Positions 43,479 through 52,516 of a stretch of DNA of 64,000 bases are shown here, piece after piece. The DNA lies in assembly GCF_030363035.1 (NCBI RefSeq), contig NZ_JAUCMN010000004.1, positions 1-64,000 of the forward strand, written 5' to 3'. The first letter of the stretch is position 1. Every line of letters begins with the position of its first letter. A program made the position numbers and the translations under genes. Under the pieces are notes generated by a model that was not told the DNA's origin, did not search any database, and was given only the letters and a program-made list of their open reading frames with translations. The DNA is from Curtobacterium caseinilyticum. Its GTDB lineage: Bacteria > Actinomycetota > Actinomycetes > Actinomycetales > Microbacteriaceae.

Positions 43479-46400
43479 GTGCGGAACACTACCGACCGGC
43501 AGGTCCTCCTCAGCCCGAGCGACCTCAGCACGTGGGCGACCTGCGAGTGGGCGTTCCTCCGCCGCCTCGACGCCAAGCTCGGTCGCGGCGGCCCCTTGCC
43601 CGAGGAGCACGACGACATGCTCGAGCGCACCGCCCGCCTGGGGGACCAGCACGAGATCGACTACCTCGACATCCTCAAGCAGACGCGCGACGTCATCGAG
43701 TTCGAGCGCCCTGCGCCAACCGACTACACCAGAGCAGCAGCCGAAGCGCGAGACGCCTTCGCGACAGGCGCTGACGTCCTCTACCAACCGACCTTCTACG
43801 AGCCGCCCACCCCCGACCGCCCGGGCTTCATCGGCTTCGCCGACTTCATCCTCCGCAACGACCGCGGTGAGTACGAGGTCTACGACACTAAGCTCGCCCG
43901 CCACGCCAAAGTCAGCGCTCTGCTCCAGCTCGCCGCCTACGCCGAGCAGATGCAGGCGCACGGCATCCCCACCGGCGCGCAGGTCCACCTCGTCCTCGGC
44001 GACCGCACCACCACCACGCACGACCTCGCCGACATCGCTCCGGTGTACCGCACGCAGCGCGCCGAGCTCGAACGGGTCATCGCCGAGCGGATGCAAGAGA
44101 CCGACGAACTGCAGTGGGGCGACCCCCGCTACTCCAGCTGCGGCCGCTGCTCGATCTGCCAGACGCAGGTGCAGCAGCACCGCGACCTGGTCCTCGTCGC
44201 CGGTATGCGCCTCGACCAGCGTACGAAGCTGATCCGGCAGGGGGTGCGGACGATCGATGACCTGGCGGACCGCACCGCGGCCGTGCCAGGCATGTCGCGA
44301 TCCACGCAAGAGAGGCTGGTCCGTCAGGCGCGCCTCCAGACCGAGACCGAAGCCGAGCAGCAGGCAAGCCGAGCCCAGCAGGGACCGACCAAGCCGCGCT
44401 TCGAACTCCACGACCCACGTTCCCTCGACGCGATCCCCGCACCCGACCCCGGCGACGTCTTCTTCGACTTCGAGGGCGACCCCCTCCACACCGAGGACGG
44501 CGTCCACTGGGGCCTCGACTACCTGTTCGGCCTGGTCGACGACCGCGCCGACTTCACCGCGTTCTGGGCGCACACCATCCGCGACGAGCGCCAGGCGCTG
44601 GTCGACTTCCTCGCCTTCGTCAAGGAGCGCCGCGCGCAGCACCCGGGCATGCACATCTACCACTACGCGGCGTACGAGCGGACGCACCTGCTGTCCCTCG
44701 CCGCCCGGCACGGCGTGGGGGAGGACGACGTCGACGACCTGCTCCGCGCCGGCGTCCTCGTCGACCTGTACCCGATCGTCCGCAAGGCCCTCGTCGTCGG
44801 CAGCCGCAGCTACTCGATCAAGAAGCTCGAGCCGCTGTACATGGGCGAGGACCTCCGCCTCAGCGACGTCACGAACGCCGCCGACAGCATCACCGCCTAC
44901 GTCGAGGCGATCGAGGAACTCCGGGGCGGCGACCCCGCGACCGGCCAGCGCATGCTCGACCAGGTCGCCGACTACAACGCCTACGACTGCCGCTCGACGC
45001 TGCGGCTCCGCGACTGGCTGCTGTCGCTCCGGCCGCCGCAGTCCGAGCCGGCGACCGACGAGGCCGAACTCCTCCCGCCGATCCCCGTCGAGCGCGAGCC
45101 GAACCCCGTGTACACGGCCCTCGCCGCGCAGATCGCGGACGTCGACCCCCTCGACCGTGACGCCGACCAGACGGCCTTGGCGCTCGCGGCCGCCGCGATC
45201 GACTACCACCGCCGCGAGGCCAAGACCTTCTGGCAGGACCACTTCGACCGCCTCCGCAACCCCGTCGACGACTGGGCGGACACGCGAGACGTCCTGGTCG
45301 TCGAGCGCGCCTCCGTCGAGCGGGACTGGGACACGCTGCCGCGTGCCCGCTCGCAGTCACGAGAGATCCGGTTGTCGGGGACGCTCGCGCCCGGTTCGCG
45401 CATCCGGCCGGGAGGCACGCCCCACCTCGTCTACGACGACCCACTCCCGCCGTCGGTCACCGCTCCGGCGCCGGGTTCGAAGGGCGCGTCGGCTCGCGCG
45501 GTCGTGCTGGAAGCGGCCGACAACGGCGACGCGTTCGAGGTCCTGGTGAAGGAGAGCCTGCCGGTCGGTGGCGGCGAGCCCCACCACGACTTCCCGGTCG
45601 CCCTCGCACCGGCCGCCCCGCCACGGGCGAAGCCGCAGCCCGAGGCGATCGCGGAGTGGGGCCAGGAGGTCCTCGACGCCCTGCCGGAGATGCTGCCGGA
45701 TCCCGCGCTCGACCTGCTGCGCCGGGTCCCGCCGCGTGGCGCACTGGCCCCGGTCGCCGGAGATGACACCGTCTCCGCGGTCGTCACCACGCTGCTCGGG
45801 CTCGACCGGTCGTACCTGGCGATCCAGGGACCTCCCGGCACGGGCAAGACGTACGTCGGGTCGAACGTGGTCGCTCGGCTCGTCCGGGAGCACGGCTGGC
45901 GCGTCGGGGTCGTCGGGCAGTCGCATGCGACGAGCGAGAACTTCCTGTCGTCAATGGTCCGCGCGGGGGTACCCGCCGACCGCGTGGTGAAGGTGCCGAA
46001 GTCCGGCGCGACCGAGGACGAGCTCGAGGCCGCGGCGTGGACCCCGGTGAAGAACAACGCCGCGGTCTCGGCCTTCCTGTCGTCATGCGCCGAGACCGGC
46101 ACTGGGGGAGTCGTCGGCGGCACCGCGTGGACGTTCGCGAACGAGGGCACGATCCCACGGCGCTCCCTCGACCTGCTCGTGGTCGACGAAGCCGGGCAGT
46201 TCTCGCTCGCCCCGACGATCGCGTCCTCGATCGCCGCGCAGCGCCTGCTGTTGCTCGGCGACCCGCAGCAGCTGCCGCAGGTGTCGCAGGGGTCGCACCC
46301 CGAGCCGGTCGACCAGTCAGCGCTCGGGTGGCTCGCGGACGGTGAGCACGTGCTCCCGCCGGAGTTCGGCTACTTCCTCGCACACACCCGCCGCATGGAG

Positions 46401-46970
46401 CCCGCGCTGACGGCATCGGTCTCGGGGCTGTCGTACGACGGGCAGCTGACGTCGATCGTCAGCGGTCGGCACCTCGACGACCTCGAGCCGGGCGTCCACC
46501 CGGTGCCGGTCGTGCACAGCGGGAACACGACGTCCTCGGCGGAAGAGGCCGAGCGGGTCGTCGAGCTCGCGCGGGACCTGATCGGACGCCGGTGGGTCGA
46601 CGGCGAGGTGTCGCGGTCGTTGACGGACGAGGACGTCATCGTCGTCGCGCCGTACAACGCGCAAGGGGCGCTCATCCGCGAGGCCCTCGATCGCGCAGGC
46701 CTCCGCGGGACGCAGGTCGGCACGGTCGACATGTTCCAGGGGCGCGAGGCCGTGGTGTCGATCACGTCACTCGCGGCATCGAGTGCGGCGGACATCCCGC
46801 GCGGGCTCGACTTCTTGCTCATGCCGAACCGGTTGAACGTGGCGCTGTCACGGGCACAGTGGGCGGCGTACCTCGTCTACTCGCCGGCGCTCACCACAGG
46901 ACTGCCCCCGTCGATCAGCGGGCTGTCGCTGCTCTCCCGCTTCATCGAGCTGGTCGAGCCGCCCCGCTGA
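43479..46970 (+). CDS. TM0106-type RecB-like nuclease / RNase H-like / helicase fusion
   Basis: An 1163-aa multidomain protein. A RecB-like PD-(D/E)XK nuclease comes first (GFIGFADFILR and EVYDTKLARHAK, ~115-145), followed by a cysteine set CGRCSICQ (~220). An RNase H-like exonuclease domain follows (VFFDFEGDPL near 326, HIYHYAAYERTHL, YNAYDCRSTLRLRDW). The C-terminal half is a superfamily 1 helicase: Walker A GPPGTGKT (~784), VVDEAGQFSLAP (~901), DMFQGREAVV and NRLNVALSRAQ. GTG 43479 has an excellent ribosome-binding site. It probably acts on DNA or RNA ends in repair or defence. It lies beside restriction genes but its GC-rich codons match the host rather than the imported block. Confidence 0.92.
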   Translation: MRNTTDRQVLLSPSDLSTWATCEWAFLRRLDAKLGRGGPLPEEHDDMLERTARLGDQHEIDYLDILKQTRDVIEFERPAPTDYTRAAAEARDAFATGADVLYQPTFYEPPTPDRPGFIGFADFILRNDRGEYEVYDTKLARHAKVSALLQLAAYAEQMQAHGIPTGAQVHLVLGDRTTTTHDLADIAPVYRTQRAELERVIAERMQETDELQWGDPRYSSCGRCSICQTQVQQHRDLVLVAGMRLDQRTKLIRQGVRTIDDLADRTAAVPGMSRSTQERLVRQARLQTETEAEQQASRAQQGPTKPRFELHDPRSLDAIPAPDPGDVFFDFEGDPLHTEDGVHWGLDYLFGLVDDRADFTAFWAHTIRDERQALVDFLAFVKERRAQHPGMHIYHYAAYERTHLLSLAARHGVGEDDVDDLLRAGVLVDLYPIVRKALVVGSRSYSIKKLEPLYMGEDLRLSDVTNAADSITAYVEAIEELRGGDPATGQRMLDQVADYNAYDCRSTLRLRDWLLSLRPPQSEPATDEAELLPPIPVEREPNPVYTALAAQIADVDPLDRDADQTALALAAAAIDYHRREAKTFWQDHFDRLRNPVDDWADTRDVLVVERASVERDWDTLPRARSQSREIRLSGTLAPGSRIRPGGTPHLVYDDPLPPSVTAPAPGSKGASARAVVLEAADNGDAFEVLVKESLPVGGGEPHHDFPVALAPAAPPRAKPQPEAIAEWGQEVLDALPEMLPDPALDLLRRVPPRGALAPVAGDDTVSAVVTTLLGLDRSYLAIQGPPGTGKTYVGSNVVARLVREHGWRVGVVGQSHATSENFLSSMVRAGVPADRVVKVPKSGATEDELEAAAWTPVKNNAAVSAFLSSCAETGTGGVVGGTAWTFANEGTIPRRSLDLLVVDEAGQFSLAPTIASSIAAQRLLLLGDPQQLPQVSQGSHPEPVDQSALGWLADGEHVLPPEFGYFLAHTRRMEPALTASVSGLSYDGQLTSIVSGRHLDDLEPGVHPVPVVHSGNTTSSAEEAERVVELARDLIGRRWVDGEVSRSLTDEDVIVVAPYNAQGALIREALDRAGLRGTQVGTVDMFQGREAVVSITSLAASSAADIPRGLDFLLMPNRLNVALSRAQWAAYLVYSPALTTGLPPSISGLSLLSRFIELVEPPR

Positions 46971-47032
46971 GGCGGTGGCAGCCCCCGAAGCGGAGAGTAC
47001 TTGTCCGTGAGCGGAACTCATAGGATCTGGTC

Positions 47033-47407
47033 GTGATCGACTTCAGCAACGGTGCTCTCTTCAAGCTCGCGCAGTGCGACCCTGCGGAGATTGCGCCCCA
47101 GGTCCAGCAGCTCCTCCTCGACAACGAGCAGATCCTCGTCGCAGCGAAGACCATCCGTGACTTCGTCGTCTTCACGGACAAGCGCATCATCGCCGTGAAC
47201 GTGCAGGGCATGACCGGGAAGAAGCGCGACTTCACATCGCTGCCGTACAGCAAGGTGCAGTCCTTCTCCGTCGAGACTGCTGGCACCTTCGACCTGGACG
47301 CCGAGCTGGACCTGTGGTTCAGCGGACTCGGAAAGGTGCGGTTCGAGTTCAAGGGCCGCTTCGACATCACCTACCTCGGCAAGCTCATCGCCCACCACGT
47401 GCTGTAA
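47033..47407 (+). CDS. Bacterial PH-domain protein
   Basis: A 124-aa protein made of one bacterial pleckstrin-homology-type domain (bPH): NEQILVAAKTIRDFVVFTDKRIIAVNVQ, then TSLPYSKVQSFSVET and LWFSGLGKVRFEFKG, ending in a helix. GTG 47033 is the only plausible start. The protein is cytoplasmic and of unknown role. Its neighbours (helicase-nuclease upstream, EVE-HNH protein 33 bases downstream) suggest, weakly, a defence context. Confidence 0.85.
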   Translation: MIDFSNGALFKLAQCDPAEIAPQVQQLLLDNEQILVAAKTIRDFVVFTDKRIIAVNVQGMTGKKRDFTSLPYSKVQSFSVETAGTFDLDAELDLWFSGLGKVRFEFKGRFDITYLGKLIAHHVL

Positions 47408-47440
47408 GCATTCGGGTTTGGCGAGGGAGACGAGGTAGCG

Positions 47441-48358
47441 GTGACGTTCTGGTGGGCCTCGCAGGGCAAGAACTACCGAGTGGCGATACCGCAGGGGACA
47501 CTCTGGTCCTGCCCGATCGTCCGAGCTGATGGGCGGGAAGTACTCAGAAGCGATCGTCTCCCCTTGCAAGCGATGCAGCGGGACGACGTGGTGTTCCACT
47601 ACGGAAGGCAGTACCTGCGCGCCATCAGCCGCGTGACGGCGCCGTGGGTGGCTGCGCCGCGACCACCGGGATACCCGAAGATTCGGTCCGGTGATCTTGA
47701 TGAGGGTTGGCTGGTACGGGTCGAGCCGGTCGTGACCGAGCTGTCCATCGGTTTCGATGAGCTGCGCGACGTGGTCGGGAGCGGTCCTGGCCGACCCTTC
47801 GGCAAGGATGGGCGCCCGGCTCAGAAGTACTTGTCGACCATCACTGAAGCCGAAGCGGCGACCCTGCTCGACAGGATCGGTGCCGCAGCGCCCGGTCTCG
47901 TTGAGTCAGCGGACCTCATGTCGCTCCCGCTCCAGACAGACATGCCAATCCGCGGTACCGCCCGTGTTGAGCAGGCCGAGCTGCGGCGACACCTACTCCG
48001 CTCGAGAAGCGAAGCGCCGTGCGCGGTTTGCCGACGTGTGCTCCCCGCGTCCCTTCTGGTCGCCGCTCACGTCCTGCCCCGGACCCTGCTGACGGATTCG
48101 GAACGCATGGACTTTGAGCACGTCGCGGTTCTGATGTGCGTTCTTGGTTGTGATGCTTTGTACGAGCGGGGCTACCTCACAGTCAGGGACAAGCAGGTGA
48201 AGATCGGCCGTCCTGCCGACACGCCAGCAGTTGCCGACTCTGTTGGCGCATTGGTCGGCTCCAGCGTGGAACCCGTCTCGTTCCAGCAGGAGAGCCTCTT
48301 CGCCGAGCACGCTTCGCTTCATCTCGGCGGTCCAAGCCGTCGCACCTTCAAGCGATGA
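47441..48358 (+). CDS. EVE-like plus HNH endonuclease, putative type IV restriction
   Basis: A 305-aa protein in two parts. The N-terminus (TFWWASQGKNYRVAI, LWSCPIV, then MQRDDVVFHYGRQYLRAISRV) has the look of an EVE/PUA-like modified-base reader. The C-terminal HNH nuclease has CAVCRRVLPASLLVAAHVLP (C194, C197, H210) and LGCDALYERGYLTV. This arrangement is typical of McrA-like enzymes that cut DNA carrying modified cytosine. GTG 47441 follows GAGGGAGACGAGG. Such an enzyme must tolerate the host's own methylation, so it constrains the specificity of the cytosine methyltransferase at 41729. The EVE assignment is by pattern only. Confidence 0.8.
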   Translation: MTFWWASQGKNYRVAIPQGTLWSCPIVRADGREVLRSDRLPLQAMQRDDVVFHYGRQYLRAISRVTAPWVAAPRPPGYPKIRSGDLDEGWLVRVEPVVTELSIGFDELRDVVGSGPGRPFGKDGRPAQKYLSTITEAEAATLLDRIGAAAPGLVESADLMSLPLQTDMPIRGTARVEQAELRRHLLRSRSEAPCAVCRRVLPASLLVAAHVLPRTLLTDSERMDFEHVAVLMCVLGCDALYERGYLTVRDKQVKIGRPADTPAVADSVGALVGSSVEPVSFQQESLFAEHASLHLGGPSRRTFKR

Positions 48359-48406
48359 GCGTATTGGTGGTCAGCACGCGGCCGAGCTCCTGAGGATCGC
48401 AGGCGG

Positions 48407-49342
48407 TCAGCCGGCCTGGACCGTGCCGACCGCCGAGCTGTAGCTGGCCGTCGCGCCGAACCGCGCCCCGATGATCGTGACCGACCATGCGCTCCGATCC
48501 GGAGCAACCGAGTACAGGACTCGAGCGCCCGCCGGGATCGGTGCCAGACCGGTCCCGTCGAGCAACGCGATCCGCGCCGGAGCGCTCGCCGTCGTGAGCT
48601 CGGTCGGGTAGGTCCCGGCTTCGAACCGGCCCTCCAGGGCGTACGCCAGCGTCCCGGCACCCATGGCGACCGCCGAACGTTCGGCCTCGAAGCTCGTCGG
48701 CTCGGGGACCGCGGGCGCCTGCGGTGCAGGCGCCTCGGCCGGGGCCGGAGCAGCTCCCTGCTGCGTGCTGTCGTCCGCGGCTGCGGACTCCGGCACGGCC
48801 TCTGCCGGCGTCTGGTCCTCGGTCGCGGGATCGGCAGGTGCCGGCTCGGGCGAGGACTCTGCCACCGGGAATCCGGCGTCGAACACCTGCCCCTCATGCG
48901 GGCCCGGAAGCGAGAGTGCAGGCCACTGCACCCCCACGGTGGACAGCCCGAACGCGAGGACCGCGTACGCCATCAGGGCCGTTCCGACGGTGCCGAGCAT
49001 GACCGCACCGCGGCCGAACGCCCGCGCGACGTTGCCGAAGCGGCTCCGGTCGGTCACGAGACGGCGTCCGATGACGATCGCCGTGACACCGATCGTCGAC
49101 GCGATGAAGCCGCTCTGGACGCCGGCCTGCTGCGGTTCGGCCAGTGCCATGACGAGGCTTCCGAGCCCGAGGAACATCGCCAGGGTCGCCCATGCCCACG
49201 GCCGGGTGGCTCGCCGGGCGCCTCGGGGTGGTTCCGCGCTCAAGAATGCGGACCGAGGCCGTCGCGGCGGCGGCCCGGACGGTGCGTCGGCGAAGTACCC
49301 CGGAGGGGACCAGTCGCGTGGTCCTGGACCGCCCAGTGGCAT
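48407..49342 (-). CDS. Membrane-anchored protein with a low-complexity linker
   Basis: A 311-aa protein. A proline-rich cytoplasmic N-terminus is followed by four predicted membrane helices (about 47-65, 75-95, 105-125 and 120-140). A Pro/Ala/Glu-rich linker (residues ~155-210) leads to a C-terminal extracytoplasmic beta domain (YALEGRFEAGTYPTEL, then SAWSVTIIGARFG) reminiscent of pilin-like or type II secretion pseudopilin heads. No family is assigned. It is encoded convergently with the EVE-HNH gene. Confidence 0.72.
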   Translation of the reverse strand: MPLGGPGPRDWSPPGYFADAPSGPPPRRPRSAFLSAEPPRGARRATRPWAWATLAMFLGLGSLVMALAEPQQAGVQSGFIASTIGVTAIVIGRRLVTDRSRFGNVARAFGRGAVMLGTVGTALMAYAVLAFGLSTVGVQWPALSLPGPHEGQVFDAGFPVAESSPEPAPADPATEDQTPAEAVPESAAADDSTQQGAAPAPAEAPAPQAPAVPEPTSFEAERSAVAMGAGTLAYALEGRFEAGTYPTELTTASAPARIALLDGTGLAPIPAGARVLYSVAPDRSAWSVTIIGARFGATASYSSAVGTVQAG

Positions 49343-49637
49343 CGTCGTCCCCTCGTTCTCCGTTCAACGACGGTCCGAGTCTGGCCTCCGGGCTCGAATT
49401 GAGCGATCCCCAGAACTGGGTGGGTGCCGGGTTCGACACGGGGCGTGTCGAGGGGTCTGGAGTCCGCGGCAGTCGAGTCCGGAAGCGGACCGCCGGACCG
49501 CATCGTCGGCAGCGAACTGCGCCGTGACGATCCTGGTTCGCGATCGTCGGGGGTCGCGGAGCGGGATCGTCGGCCGCGGATCGAGGTCAGGAGTTCGGCA
49601 ATGGTCGCGGGCTGCGGGTCAGCTCGGCGGGGAGCGG

Positions 49638-50078
49638 CTAGCCCTGAGCGGGGTCCCCGTCCTCGGTGTCGTCGCCGGAGATCTCGCCGCGCATCTGCGC
49701 CCGGATCCCCGCCAGCACATCGGCCTGCAGGAAGTTCGCCGTCTCCGCACTGGTCGGGTCGACCACGATGCCGAACTCCTCCGGCACGGCGGTCACGAGC
49801 TCGGCCATCCGGACCGGGCGGGCCTCGGTGCCCGGCACGCTCGCGGTCAGGTCGGCCGGGTCGGTGAAGACCGGCACGAAGGGCAGCTCGCGGATCATCA
49901 CGTGCGCGATGCTCCCGCCCTCGGGGTCGTCCGCCGACTTCCACGGCACCCAGGCGGCGCTGCCGAGGAAGCCCTCGGCCGACGACGCCATCTTCTGCCG
50001 CAGCTGGGCGGCCGCGGTGGACGCGGCGTCGGGAGTGCCGGGGCCGAAGGCCGAACCGGACGTCTCGTTGGTGCTCAT
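49638..50078 (-). CDS. SseB-like N-terminal domain protein
   Basis: A 146-aa protein with the SseB N-terminal domain: FLGSAAWVPWKS, then HVMIRELPFVPVFTDPADL, RPVRMAELVTAVPEEFG and the VVDPTSAETANF strand. ATG 50078 follows GGAGGAGACGCG and gives the normal family start; the longer open frame upstream is antisense to the sugar-binding gene. Despite the name, actinobacterial members are not part of a type III secretion system and their role is unknown. Confidence 0.85.
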   Translation of the reverse strand: MSTNETSGSAFGPGTPDAASTAAAQLRQKMASSAEGFLGSAAWVPWKSADDPEGGSIAHVMIRELPFVPVFTDPADLTASVPGTEARPVRMAELVTAVPEEFGIVVDPTSAETANFLQADVLAGIRAQMRGEISGDDTEDGDPAQG

Positions 50079-50210
50079 CGCGTCTCCTCCACGTGGTGTC
50101 CGGCCATGCTCCCACGCACAGCCCTCCCGACCGAATGCGCACTGCGGCCACCGGTGTCGGCACTCGCGTCTACAGTCCGAGCAAGTGTCCACGACCGCGT
50201 CAGGAGCACC

Positions 50211-51560
50211 GTGCCACCACTGCAGTTGACCCGACGGTCGCTCCTCGCGGGCGCCCTCGGGCTCGGCGCGGCCACCGCCCTGAGCGGGTGCGTCGCGAAC
50301 AACGGCCCGCAGCCGACCTCGGCGGCGCCGGGCTCGAAGGCCGACATCGGCGAGGTCGAGGGCACGCTCCGCTTCGCCTTCTGGGGCGGCAGCGACGGCG
50401 AGAACAGCGGCTTCGCCCGCGCCAAGACCGGCTTCGAGCAACGGCACCCGAAAGCGACGATCGAACTGCAGACCCTGCCGTACGACGGGTTCTTCTCGGG
50501 CATCGACCGGGGCATCCTGTCGCGCACGGCCCCGGACGTGTTCCGGGTCGACTACACGAGCATCGGGAAGTACACCTCGCACGGGGTGCTGCTCGACATG
50601 ACGCCGTACCTCAGCGCGTCCGAGGCGAAGGGGTTCCTACCGGCGCTGTACGACGCGGTTCGCTTCGAGGGGCGCACCTACGGCGTGCCGCACCAAACTG
50701 ACACCTCGGCGATCGCGTTCAGCCGGAAGGCCCTCGACGAGGCGGGCATCGGTGCGGTGCCCGACCGACTCGACGACGCGTGGACGTGGGAGGAGTTCAC
50801 CGACGTCAGCACGAAGCTCCGCAAGACCCTGCCCGACGACAAGTACCCGTTCGCCTACGACTGGACGGCCGCGGGCGCGTACCGCTGGGCGAGCTTCCTG
50901 TACCAGGCGGGCGGGTCACTGCTGACGGAGGACCTGCGGCACTCGGCGGTCGACGGGGACCCGGCGCGCAAGGCGATGGCGTTCACGCAGCGGTTCTTCG
51001 ACGAGCGGTGGGTGCCGGCGAACAACACGATCAAGACGACGGTCTACTCGGACAACTTCTTCCTCAACCAGACCGTGGCGATGACGTTCATCGGGGACTT
51101 CCTCGTGCCCGAGCTCGCGGACGGGGCGAACGGGTACCAGGGTGGTGAGTGGGCGACGACGTACATGCCGCGGGACCGGGCGGCGGCGTCCGACCTCGGC
51201 GGCAACGCCATCGTGGCGACCCGGGACACCGAGAACCCCGAGCTCGCGGCCGCGTTCCTGAAGTTCCTGGTCGAGGAGGACCAGATGCGCGACTTCTGCC
51301 AGCTCGCGAACGAGCTCCCGACGCTGCAGACCCTGGCCGACCAGACGCTCGACTACGCGGTCCGCCCGGACGTGATGGGCGTCTTCACGCAGCAGGCCAC
51401 GACGATCACCGAGACGGCCGTGCGCGAGACCGTCGTGCCGGGCTTCGCGTCGATCAACACGGCGCTGCAGGACCAGCTCGAGCTCGCCTTCCACGGGCGG
51501 GGCACCGAGCAGGCGGTCCGAGCGATCGACGCCGCGGTCGACCAGGCGGTGTCCGCGTGA
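50211..51560 (+). CDS. CUT1 sugar ABC importer, solute-binding lipoprotein
   Basis: A 449-aa family 1 extracellular solute-binding protein. The signal peptide has twin arginines (LTRRSLLAGALG) and ends in the lipobox ALSGC with C27, so export may be by Tat followed by lipidation. The mature domain has FWGGSDGENSGFARAKTGFE and a sugar-pocket-like TSIGKYTSHGVLLDMTPYL. GTG 50211 follows CAGGAG. The gene leads a four-gene run (two permeases, one kinase) but no ATPase is present, so a shared MsmK-type ATPase from elsewhere is implied. The ligand is a mono- or oligosaccharide of unknown identity. Confidence 0.94.
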   Translation: MPPLQLTRRSLLAGALGLGAATALSGCVANNGPQPTSAAPGSKADIGEVEGTLRFAFWGGSDGENSGFARAKTGFEQRHPKATIELQTLPYDGFFSGIDRGILSRTAPDVFRVDYTSIGKYTSHGVLLDMTPYLSASEAKGFLPALYDAVRFEGRTYGVPHQTDTSAIAFSRKALDEAGIGAVPDRLDDAWTWEEFTDVSTKLRKTLPDDKYPFAYDWTAAGAYRWASFLYQAGGSLLTEDLRHSAVDGDPARKAMAFTQRFFDERWVPANNTIKTTVYSDNFFLNQTVAMTFIGDFLVPELADGANGYQGGEWATTYMPRDRAAASDLGGNAIVATRDTENPELAAAFLKFLVEEDQMRDFCQLANELPTLQTLADQTLDYAVRPDVMGVFTQQATTITETAVRETVVPGFASINTALQDQLELAFHGRGTEQAVRAIDAAVDQAVSA

Positions 51561-52516
51561 CGGGCGCGACCGAGCGCATCGGCGGCGCCACGGCGGGTGG
51601 AGCCGTGCGGCGCGGACCGCGGCGGTCTGCCGGGGTCTTCCGTGCCTCCAGTACGGCGGCCGCGTCCGCGTTCCTGTTGCCGAACGTCGTGCTGATCGTG
51701 GTGTTCACGCTGCTGCCGCTCGTGTACGCGCTGGTGATCAGCTTCCAGGACCTCGACTCGCTGGGCGGGACCAGCTGGGCCGGGCTCGGGAACTACGCGA
51801 AGCTCGTGACGGACCCGGTGTTCTGGCAGTCGGTGTGGAACACCGGCGTCTTCACGCTGTTCACGGTGCCGGTCGGCATGGCGATCGGGCTCGGGATCGC
51901 GGTGCTGCTCAACGGCGTGCTGCCCGGGCGTGCGGTGTTCCGGACGATCATCTTCCTGCCGCTCGTCGTGTCGGGCGTCGCGACGGGCGTGCTCGGCGCG
52001 TGGATGTTCGACCAGAACAACGGCTTCATCGACAAGTTCCTCGCGACGTTCGGGCTGCCGCAGGTCGACTGGCAGTCGAGCGGTGGGTGGGCGATGACGG
52101 CGGTCATCCTCATGACGCTCTGGCAGCGCATCGGCTTCGACATGCTCATCTACCTGGCGGGGCTGCAGGGCGTCGACCCGGCGGTGCAGGAGGCCGCCTC
52201 GACGGACGGCGCGACCGGTTGGCAGCGCTTCCGGCTCATCACGTTCCCGCTGCTCGGCCCCTCGACGTTCTTCCTGCTCGTGATGAACCTCATCTACTCG
52301 TTCCAGGTGTTCGACACCGTCTGGGCGATGACCCGAGGTGGCCCCGGGTACGGCACGACGACGGTGGTGTCCTACGCCTACCGGGTGGCGTTCGACGAGC
52401 ACGGCCCGCAGCTGCTCGGCTACGGCGCCGCGGTCGGCATCGTGATCTACCTCGTGACGCTCCTCATCACGGGGCTGCAGTGGCGCTTCAACGCCGGACG
52501 GGACCAGACGGACTGA
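51557..52516 (+). CDS. CUT1 sugar ABC permease (MalF-like)
   Basis: A 319-aa permease with six membrane helices after a basic N-terminus. The coupling EAA loop reads QEAASTDGATGWQRF. GTG 51557 overlaps the binding-protein stop (GTGA); the longer open frame is a shadow of the binding-protein gene. It forms a heterodimer with the next gene product. Confidence 0.94.
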   Translation: MTGATERIGGATAGGAVRRGPRRSAGVFRASSTAAASAFLLPNVVLIVVFTLLPLVYALVISFQDLDSLGGTSWAGLGNYAKLVTDPVFWQSVWNTGVFTLFTVPVGMAIGLGIAVLLNGVLPGRAVFRTIIFLPLVVSGVATGVLGAWMFDQNNGFIDKFLATFGLPQVDWQSSGGWAMTAVILMTLWQRIGFDMLIYLAGLQGVDPAVQEAASTDGATGWQRFRLITFPLLGPSTFFLLVMNLIYSFQVFDTVWAMTRGGPGYGTTTVVSYAYRVAFDEHGPQLLGYGAAVGIVIYLVTLLITGLQWRFNAGRDQTD

